A stretch of DNA of 64,000 bases from the NCBI GenBank assembly GCA_005408345.1, contig SEMN01001275.1, forward strand, positions 1 to 64,000. The letters are read 5' to 3'. Below the pieces are notes generated by a model that was given only the letters and a program-made list of their open reading frames with translations, searched no databases and was not told the DNA's origin. Position numbers and translations under genes: made by a program. Of the stretch, positions 57,201 through 64,000 are shown in pieces. This DNA comes from Macquaria australasica (taxonomy: Eukaryota; Chordata; Actinopteri; Centrarchiformes; Percichthyidae). The stretch's first letter is position 1; every line of letters begins with the position of its first letter.

Positions 57201-58503
57201 GCCGTACCGCCCCTTCCCGATCTGACGCACCATCTGGATCTGCTTGGCGATGGTCCGCTGCACCTGAGCGGGCAAGAGAGGAAGAGGAGGAAGTATCATG
57301 AGGAGTGGTTTCTAATTATTTTCGTCTCCATCAAATATCTGACGAGGAAGGAGAATTATCTGATCGTCTTTAGTGGCACATGATGGTTGTCGTTTTTGTT
57401 TCTTGAACCTCAACACTTTTTCAGGACCGTCTCAAATGTGCTTGCAGCACCAAGCACTACACATGTCTTGGTACCCGAAAAAAGAAAAGAAGAAGAAAAC
57501 CTACAGAAACAAGTGAGGAGAGCCAAAAGTACCTCCACAGCTCATGTTGGAGTCAGTATCAGACCTGCCAACCTTGAAGAAAGTACCACCTTATGCTGAA
57601 AAAAATTCAGCTCATGTACATTTGTACAGCTGTATTGCCTGACAGTTTGGCTCCCAGTGAATATCTTTTTACTGGTCCAGCATGGTCAGCTACAGATAAT
57701 TGCAAATTGTGGCATGGCAAAACGATGAAGTTGCCCTGATTGGCTGCAAATCCTGTTCTCTGAAAAATGGCGTGTTGATCTTAGGGACTGACGTCATTAT
57801 GTTTTCCATTTTTTTATGTTTGGTTCTTCCATATGATGTCTGCAGTCTGAAAAGTGTGTTTGTGTGGGTTTATTTATATTATTTTTTATCCATTACTGTC
57901 ATATTCCTATGGTCAGAAAATATCACTCAACACATCTCTCCCTCATAACATCTTACGCCAACATGACCACTTGATGTTATTTTCATTCTGGGGATTTACC
58001 TGAATATACAGCTAGTGTTGTCATTTTTGTTGTAATTTTATTCCTTTTAATTCACAACACTTGCCAATACATAAACATTACTCTGAAAATGAGTATCATT
58101 CGATGTCTTACTATGAAATGCTGATCCTTGATGACTGATGTCAACATCAGTATTGCAGACTGCGCAGGATGTACAAAGTAGATGTAGAAAGTCTGGAGAT
58201 ACGGAGGCACGGCCATCTCTCCCGGTAACTTTCTAGGAATGTCTGTGGCGCGTGCACTCGCCTTTTTTTCAGCCGGGGCTGCCATTATTGTGATGTCATT
58301 TCCTGGAATATCTTCAAATGCTTCATCTCCCTAAAATCTGCACAACCTGAACTAAAAGGCTGGAAGTCAATGAACCAGAATGACTGATAACATTACTGAA
58401 ACTGTCATAAATTAAAACAGCGCCACCACATGTTGTCGCCATGTTTTGCACCGCACGTAACGTGATTTAATGACATCATCAACTTGTGACACAAAGACAG
58501 AAG

Positions 58504-58538
<35 letters not shown>

Positions 58539-58680
58539 ACCAACAGGGGGAGCCCGGAGCCGCTGCCGGAACTCTGTGATTGGTGGATGAGGTCTTTGAG
58601 GGACTCCCCAGCAGGGATGAAGACTTCCTGCTCCAGATCCTTGTGATACCGCTGACGCTCACTCTGCCACTTATACCTGT

Positions 58681-58727
<47 letters not shown>

Positions 58728-61197
58728 AGGACACTGAACAGGTGTTCTACTGTAGCAGATGTGAAGGTTACAGGTAGAGGGTGCTGCTGCTGCCAGGTGA
58801 GTTTCAACTTTCACACCTGTAACTCGGTTCATTTGGTCGGGACCAAGGAAAGAAAACAAACCATGGGCTGCGTTGGTGTTGGTGATGCAGGATGATGATG
58901 TCATCCTTGTGTGTTGATCGATCAGTTTGTGTTGAAACTGTTGTGACGTGTTGAGTCATTTTGGAGGCTGCTGTTTGTGTTGCTGTTGAATTGTATAGCA
59001 TTACACTGAGGTGTTTCTCAGGGTTCGTGCAGCTTTTTAAGAGTAACATTCAAGCACTTTCAAGATATCTAAACCAAATATTTCCAGACTCTTAAAGCCT
59101 TTAATATACTATAAATGCCAGGAGACAGGTTTCATTTGAAATATTAAAAGATTTTTGGTTTCCATGAGTGACTGTGTAGATGATGAAACACCAGATTATG
59201 CTGAAAAATCAAGCATTTTTCAAAGAGTATATACGAATTCAAGCATATTCCTGACCTTGAAAACATAACGGTTAAAATTAAGCATTTTCCAAACTTTCAA
59301 GACTTTGTATGAACCCTGGTTTCTATTATTTTTTCTAGCCCATTTATATCACTGAGGCTAGGCAAACGTCCATCCCTCAAGTCTTAAACGATGTTGCTCA
59401 AGGCCTGCAGATCATCTGAGGTGGAGTGAGGTGCTGTGGATACTGTACAGGTGATGTCCTACCTGTAGTAACAGACCACGGTGACACAGATCAGAGTGCA
59501 GCAACAGACCGTCATGGAGATGAGGAAGGCCAGCCAGTGGGGGCTGCCTTCTGGAAACAAAAGAAAACACTGTGGTTACCTGGGTTCTGCATTCACCTGG
59601 TAAACACCTGAATCACTCTGCTGAGTGGAAACGTTACCGGCGGAAGCCTGTGGGGGGAGGGTGGGCTGCAGGTCTCTGTTGCAGAAGTCAATGTTGCAGC
59701 ACTCGATCGTCCTCCTGGTCTGAGCTTTGGGAGAGTCCTGCCAATCAAACCAATCATACGATCAATTAAACCTCACCTAATCACCGGCTGATGCTCCTGC
59801 CTGCTCCTCTGTCGGTTTGTGGACACACCTGGCAGTTTACAGATCAGGTACTAATTGTTCTTCTGTGGCACCAGTCTGATGCACCTTTAACAGACCAGAG
59901 CCTGACGCAGATTTGGTTCCACTTTCAGACTTTTATCAACTTTCCTGACTGAGGAAATGAGTCCCGTCCAGGAGTCCTGACCAGTCAGGAGACGGCGTTC
60001 ACGGAGACGTAAGCACTCATTGAGAACTATGAGCTTTTTAAAAGATCATTTTGGCAAAAATGAAACAAGGTCCTGTCACTGTCAGTTTCTGCAGCAGTAA
60101 ATCAAACTTTGAGCGCTCGTACAGCTCCTTAGATTATTCATTTCCACTTCACTGAGCACCAACTTGCATCAGCAAATTGTGGGTTTATGTATTTTTTGCA
60201 TCATATTATTGCACAGATAAACCTAAATTACTCACCTGTACACCTGAAAGCCTACACAGAAACAAGTGGTGCCATGTTCTGCATTTCTCATTGTTCTGTT
60301 TAATATTATAAATCTCAGCTGTCACAACTACATCACATCATAATTTCTATTCTGTGGCATAAAGCAGAGACGTCTCTCTCTCTCTTCAGAGTTCTTCTTC
60401 TTGATCAAAGTCTGTGCAGGAAGCCTCATTAAAGACTCAAGTCGTCCTCTGAGATACGAGTAGGTTTAGTCCTTTAGTTAACTTCCAGCAGGACTCCTGG
60501 GAAGGATTCCCATAAATACGTCATAAAACTGAAAAGCACCAAGTTTAATTTCGAGGACAAGACAATAGCAGCAGCGACAAAATCCTTACATTTAACAAAC
60601 ATTGAATTTTGTTCAAATGTTTAAGTTTTCCAGGATGTTCGTAGAAAGATTCTGGTCATCTCTGAAACTCTCTAAAACGAACTCAGTCTTAGTTAAAAAT
60701 ATCTGAATAATGACAGCAGGTCAACAGGAGAGACTTCAGGCTGAAACAACATGTAAACATCTGATTTTCTGAACCTGGTTTAGTCTGTGAAACATAGACC
60801 TGTGTGTGTGTGTACCTTGCACTGGAAGTGTGAACCTTCATACTTCATGCAGCCGGAGGTGAGGATGGCCTCACCGTGCTCGTCCTCCTCGATGATGGCA
60901 AAACACTGACCGTTGGTCCTGAGGAGACACACACACACGTATCAATAACAATGATTTGCACTCTCTGTGGCTGATCAGCTGATCGAACTGTTCTTGTCTC
61001 TACAGAGTTATTCTCCTCTGCTGCCTGGACTCACTGGCAGGTGTTGTTGGTGGCGTCCTCAGGACAGTGTCCAGAGCAGTAGCAGCTGAGGAAACGGGCG
61101 GCGTCCTCGGGCGCAATGGTCGAGTCCTCACCGGGCCGCCGAGCCTCAGGTTTCACCCCCGTCCCCTGCAGGACGTGGTCCGGGTTCTGACCTGCAG
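51086..61197 (-). CDS. bmpr1a: BMP type I receptor, BMPR1A class (ALK3); signal-peptide exon not found
   Basis: Ten minus-strand exons join in phase to 1,514 nt (503 codons plus stop): 61197-61035, 60918-60816, 59737-59638, 59550-59463, 58676-58541, 57263-57071, 54692-54395, 53883-53708, 52228-52098 and 51211-51086. The product is a transmembrane Ser/Thr kinase that binds BMPs and phosphorylates Smad1/5/8. In order it has a cysteine-rich ectodomain, a single membrane span, the GS box (SSGSGSGLPLL), and the kinase with GKGRYG loop, Lys in VAVKVF, HRDLKSKN, DLG and MAPE. BMPR1A rather than BMPR1B is supported by GQNPDHVLQGTGVKPE at the mature N-terminus and by the tail LAKMVESQDIKI. Which duplicate (aa or ab) cannot be told. 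Odd points are a GC donor after the main kinase exon and a changed L45 loop. Confidence 0.94.
51425..51990. mobile_element. Possible degenerate MITE in bmpr1a last intron
   Basis: CACTTACACACTC...AGTGCATAAGTGCGTTC at the left and GTGTACGAAGTGTACTGCG at the right suggest decayed inverted ends, with CGCCATCTTGGCCATT and AAAATGGCGGCCA facing each other inside. Boundaries are uncertain. Confidence 0.3.
52098..52228 (-). CDS. bmpr1a: bmpr1a kinase exon 4
   Basis: 131 nt, phase 1 in and 0 out. Encodes IVEDYQLPYYEMVPSDPSYE then DLLEVVCVKGLRPTVSNRW and NSDE. Confidence 0.95.
53060..53560 (+). repeat. Two CGATTAATC-family repeat copies in bmpr1a intron
   Basis: Two partly overlapping copies recognisable by ATTATTTTCT, AGAGCTGCAGCAATTAGTTA, CAGCTTCTTAAAAGTGA and a final CGACTAATCAATTAAT. 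Followed at 53619-53660 by GTGGCCACTTTATTAGGAAC, another dispersed fish repeat that ends about 50 bases from the kinase exon 3 donor. Confidence 0.65.
53708..53883 (-). CDS. bmpr1a: bmpr1a kinase exon 3 (activation segment)
   Basis: 176 nt, phase 2 in and 1 out. Encodes DTNEVDVPLSTRVGTRRYMA, then PEVLDESLNKNHFQAYIMAD and YSYGLVIWEMARRCVTG. Confidence 0.95.
54395..54692 (-). CDS. bmpr1a: bmpr1a kinase exon 2 (L45 loop to DLG)
   Basis: 298 nt, phase 1 in and 2 out. Encodes FIAADIKGTGAFTQLFLITD, then AIAHRDLKSKNILIKKNG and CCIADLGLAVKFN. The L45 loop reads KGTGAFTQ. The exon ends AACAG|GCACGT, a GC donor required by phase and by the conserved FNSDTNE junction. Confidence 0.93.
54900..55165 (+). 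repeat. CGATTAATC-family repeat in bmpr1a intron
   Basis: ATTACTTTCATTATCCATTA, CTATTAAATGTCAAAAAATTG and AAAGCAGCAAATCCTCACAT in the standard order, ending GATCGACTAATCGCTGCAGC. Confidence 0.75.
55166..57070. other. bmpr1a intron, remaining part
   Basis: Nothing coding seen. It holds (CTA)n then (ATA)n near 56150-56178, (CA)n near 55595, and otherwise ordinary AT-rich sequence. Confidence 0.6.
57071..57263 (-). CDS. bmpr1a: bmpr1a kinase exon 1 (N-lobe)
   Basis: 193 nt, phase 0 in and 1 out. Encodes VQRTIAKQIQMVRQIGKGRY through GEKVAVKVFF to YQTVLMRHENIL, with P-loop and catalytic lysine. Confidence 0.95.
57264..58540. other. bmpr1a intron before kinase exon 1
   Basis: No exon seen. Short frames near 57390-57950 overlap on one strand without splice or domain support. 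A (TG)n run at 58506-58534 abuts the GS-box exon donor. Confidence 0.6.
58506..58534. repeat. (TG)n microsatellite, downstream flank of GS-box exon
   Basis: About 14 units on the plus strand, so (CA)n in the bmpr1a transcript, starting six bases after the donor. Confidence 0.95.
58541..58676 (-). CDS. bmpr1a: bmpr1a GS-box exon
   Basis: 136 nt, phase 2 in and 0 out. Encodes YKWQSERQRYHKDLEQEVFI, then PAGESLKDLIHQSQSSGSG and SGLPLL. The serines are the type II receptor phosphorylation sites and LP binds FKBP12. Both flanks are microsatellites within about seven bases of the splice sites. Confidence 0.93.
58683..58724. repeat. (CA)n microsatellite, upstream flank of GS-box exon
   Basis: 21 CA units on the plus strand, so (UG)n in the bmpr1a transcript, ending four bases before the acceptor AG and replacing the polypyrimidine tract. 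Confidence 0.95.
59019..59318. mobile_element. 300-bp MITE with 6-bp target-site duplication
   Basis: The ends CAGGGTTCGTGCA and, reverse-complemented, CAGGGTTCATACA form 13-bp inverted repeats with two mismatches. GTTTCT directly flanks both sides (59013-59018 and 59319-59324). The interior repeats AAGCATTTT- and TTTCAAGA-type motifs and has no coding capacity. It lies in the bmpr1a intron between the membrane and GS-box exons. Confidence 0.75.
59463..59550 (-). CDS. bmpr1a: bmpr1a transmembrane exon
   Basis: 88 nt, phase 1 in and 2 out. Encodes GSPHWLAFLISMTVCCCTLI then CVTVVCYY, a single hydrophobic span rich in cysteine. Confidence 0.92.
59638..59737 (-). CDS. bmpr1a: bmpr1a ectodomain exon 3
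   Basis: 100 nt, phase 0 in and 1 out. Encodes DSPKAQTRRTIECCNIDFCN then RDLQPTLPPQASA; the CC-x4-CN motif closes the three-finger fold. Confidence 0.94.
59738..60815. other. bmpr1a intron between ectodomain exons 2 and 3
   Basis: About 1.1 kb. No exon, large repeat or structural feature was seen beyond ordinary intronic sequence. Confidence 0.6.
60816..60918 (-). CDS. bmpr1a: bmpr1a ectodomain exon 2
   Basis: 103 nt, phase 2 in and 0 out. Encodes TNGQCFAIIEEDEHGEAILT then SGCMKYEGSHFQCK, the ligand-binding face in this family. Confidence 0.94.
61035..61197 (-). CDS. bmpr1a: bmpr1a ectodomain exon 1
   Basis: 163 nt, phase 1 in and 2 out. Encodes AGQNPDHVLQGTGVKPE, then TIAPEDAARFLSCYCSGHCP and EDATNNTC. 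The acceptor GGTCCAG at 61198 fits the phase; an AG six bases further on would also keep frame. Confidence 0.9.
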
Positions 61198-63721
61198 CTG
61201 GACCGAGAAACAACAAACGGAGTCAGAACCGGATCCAAAGTGGAACCAGATTTAAAGTCAGTGCTTCATTCTCAATGTGACACATTCATTTACTAATCAA
61301 TACTCTTCACTATATGTCCCGGACTCGGGGACAGAGTGGAGCTTGGACAACAGACTTCAGGTCAGATTTATCAGAGTGACTCCTGCTGGAGGTGAAACAT
61401 TCCTCCTCTATCAGCAGGACAACAGGAAGAGGAGGAGGAGGAGGAGACGTGACAAAGCTCCATATAAGGACCACAGGCTATTTATACTGACTCACTGCAG
61501 CAGCAACTGTGAGTCATTATCTTCACATTTTAGTGCGACTTCAAAAAGCAACCAAAAGTAACCAGATCAGGGGTCAGACGTCACAGCTCGCAGGTAGACA
61601 GCAACCTGGTTTAACCTCATGACTCGTCTTCTTTAAGATCGTTATATCAAGCGTGTGCTCGTCGTTGGTCATGATTACTATTTTAAATGGGAACCATTAA
61701 TTAACGGGCCTCTCATAGTAAGGGCAGCCGATGTTCCTGTAACACTGACTCATTTGATTAGTTTTTCTCTTGTGTCTTTTGTTATGGTCCTTTTTTATAC
61801 AAATACAAAAACTTATTGCATCATCTGGGAACTTGAGGAAATTATTAAAAATTATAAATTGCCAAAAAACATTATCAACTAGTGAATCATTTCATCTGCC
61901 GGTTATTTTCTGATGAATGTCTTTGTCTGTAAAATGCCAATCGTCCAGCCGGGAGTCTGAAAGAGATTCAGTTCACACTGATATAAAAACAGCAAATCTA
62001 CCGATTCACTCGGCTTCAAAAGATAAAAGGGGTCAGACATGGAGGAGGACAAGTCTTAATCCCTCCATCCTTCTCCTGCAGCTCTCATCAGTCCACCTTC
62101 ATCTCCACTCCTTCTCTGATCCCTCCCTCCTCTCCGATCTCACCTCCCTCACTCTTCTTCTCTCCTCTCACTCTTCGTCTCTCCTCCCTCAATCTTCTTA
62201 TCTCCTTTCTTTGGCTCCGAGTTAAAAACCCCTCTGAGGTGTGTAGAGGTGTGTGGTGTCATGTCTGGACATGAACTACCTGCACACCTACACTTTGAGC
62301 TGCCTGGTCGCCATGGTTACACACTGTGTGTGTGTGTCTCTCTCTACAGCCACCAGTCCTCTCTGCCTCACACTGACGCAGAGTACGTCCACACGAAGAG
62401 CTTTTATAAAACTGTTTTCAGAGTTTGTAAATCTTAAAACATCAACATGGTGTTTCAGTGTGTGAAACAGTCACTTAATGCCTACCACACAACAGAAGAC
62501 TTTAAGAAGACCGACTCACATCGTTTTAGTCACAGACTGAAAGGGTCTGCAAACACTGCAATCTTGCAGGATCACTGTTTGCAAGACTACAACTAGACTC
62601 CCTTTGAGATTATTTCCCATCCTGCTCCTTGAATTTACAAGAAGAGAAACTGTTGATCATTGGAGCGTTAACGGAAGGACACGTCAAAGAGGCACTCCAC
62701 AGCTCCTCCAGCGTCTCCTCCTCCACAGTCCAAGAGAACAGAGACTTGTTCAGGTTTCTGCTCCTCCCCGGAGTCCCCTCCATGTTTACCATCTACCTAG
62801 TTTGCTGCTTCCTGTTTGGTGCTGGAGAGAGCGCACCGATTGGTTGTTGATGTTCACGTCATTAAACTTCACTGTTTGTACGAGCCAAGACTAAAAACTT
62901 CAGATAATATTAAACATGTCTGATTTTATCGGAACGTCGAGACCAGAAACGGACTGAGTTCAGACAGCTCGGACTGAGTTTCATGAGCAGCTCACACCAC
63001 ACGGTCGAGGTGACGGGAGCCACAACTAACAAAACTCTCAGGATTTTATTCCCACATGTGAAATGTGTCTGTGACAGTTGGTGTGAGGACTTTGTGTTGC
63101 CTCGACCTTTTTCTGTGATATCTCGTGTTCAGTGTGGATACAGCCGATCATGCAGCACAGCTGTTGTCAGTAACCTGTATTTATGCTGATTTTGAGCCCC
63201 TAAATAAATCTGTTTTACAGACGGCTCACAACGTGTTTGGTTCCTTTGAGCACGACCACAGTGACTCTCAGATTCATGCTGCGCTCACGTGCTCCTTGGA
63301 TCAGATGTTTCCAGAGATTTTGTCCCAGACTTGTTGCTGCACCAGTACGTTCCCTAAAACCACTGAAATACTGCTAAATATCCTATTAGGGAACTCATTT
63401 TTCAGATTATTCTGACACCACATGAATGCAACATGAAGCCCCATGCTGGAAGGTACTTCAGTGTCACACTGACCTCTGACCTCCTGAAGCAGACGCAGAG
63501 GAGGCAGGTCTTCAAGCTGATCTGTGCAGATTTAAACTGCTCAAATGAAAAACATGAAACTGAAAAATAAAAACGATGTCATCACCGTCTAGACCTGAAA
63601 ACCCCTCACACACTGCTCCTCACCGCCCCCGCCTCCCTCTCAGGCCAGGACAGCTCTGATTGGCTGAAGAGGAAGAAGTGGAGGGATGGAGGGTGTGTTG
63701 AGGCTGGAAATGGCTGCTCTG

Positions 63722-63752
<31 letters not shown>

Positions 63753-63960
63753 CTCCATCCACATGTGTGCTTAATTGTGCCGGCAGTCAGAGTGGAGACT
63801 GAGGTCTGGCAGAGAGCACGCTGGGTAATCAGACTCTCTTAAAGTCACAGCGCTGTTTGTTTCCACCCAGCAGCAGCAGCAGCGGTCTGATGTGACGTCG
63901 TCAGCCGCCGTCCTCTCATCCAGACGTCTGAGCAGCCGGAGGGACGAGGACGAGGAGTCT
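61198..63960. other. bmpr1a 5' intron or upstream region, signal-peptide exon not identified
   Basis: The minus strand was read for an ATG followed by a hydrophobic leader ending in phase 1 with a good donor; none was convincing. It contains (GGA)n near 61428, a CGATTAATC-family tail near 61870-62010, a CT-rich block at 62060-62215, and a (TG)n run near 63728-63752. From about 63850 CpG content rises and a TGACGTCGTCA (CRE-like) site is present, suggesting a nearby promoter. Confidence 0.5.
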
Positions 63961-64000
63961 GAGGATGAAGCAGCTTCTTGTGTCGGTGTGGTCTGCAGAC

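Noticed and set aside
57387..57948. Two short plus-strand frames in a bmpr1a intron
   Set aside because: No recognisable domain, splice sites or conservation; probably decayed repeat.

Overview
The window is animal nuclear DNA, almost certainly from a ray-finned (teleost, probably percomorph) fish. Genes are split by GT-AG introns, codon use is vertebrate-like, microsatellites are dense, and two interspersed repeat families typical of teleost genomes recur many times. Four protein-coding loci can be assembled exon by exon with matching intron phases. All gene models here were built by hand-reading splice sites and reading frames; no alignment or database search was run.

Layout. (1) 0.7-23.3 kb, minus strand: reticulon-4 (rtn4/Nogo), incomplete. 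Exon 1 lies in a CpG-rich promoter at 23.3 kb, a 54-nt exon 2 at 12.9 kb, a 1.9-kb Nogo-A-type exon at 11.5-9.7 kb, and two candidate alternative first exons for short isoforms at 4.3 kb and 0.75 kb. Every exon that should join the reticulon homology domain ends in phase 1 with G. The homology domain itself was not found and should lie beyond the left edge. (2) 23.5-35.4 kb: intergenic, mostly repeats, including a 29-bp minisatellite and a 470-bp tetranucleotide array. (3) 35.5-44.2 kb, minus strand: clhc1 (clathrin heavy chain linker domain containing 1), complete in 11 coding exons (550 aa), with a 2.3-kb minisatellite in intron 1. (4) 44.6-47.3 kb, plus strand: rps27a (ubiquitin-eS31 fusion, 156 aa), complete, head-to-head with clhc1 over a few hundred bases. 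(5) 51.1-61.2 kb, minus strand: a type I BMP receptor of the BMPR1A class, ten coding exons from the mature N-terminus to the stop; the signal-peptide exon was not found.

The order rtn4-clhc1-rps27a is the same as on human chromosome 2p16; the BMPR1A neighbour is not, since human BMPR1A is on chromosome 10. The genes do different jobs (ER shaping and neurite inhibition, a poorly known clathrin-like protein, ubiquitin and ribosome supply, BMP signalling), so this is linkage and not a functional cluster.

The most interesting signals are: the stacked alternative first exons of rtn4 with identical splice phase; Nogo-A-like motifs in a fish rtn4 exon; complementary UG and CA repeats hugging both sides of the BMP receptor GS-box exon; an altered L45 (Smad-specificity) loop in that receptor; a clhc1 intronic minisatellite whose unit carries splice-signal consensus on both strands; a 54-bp near-perfect palindrome in rps27a intron 1; and two GC-AG introns.
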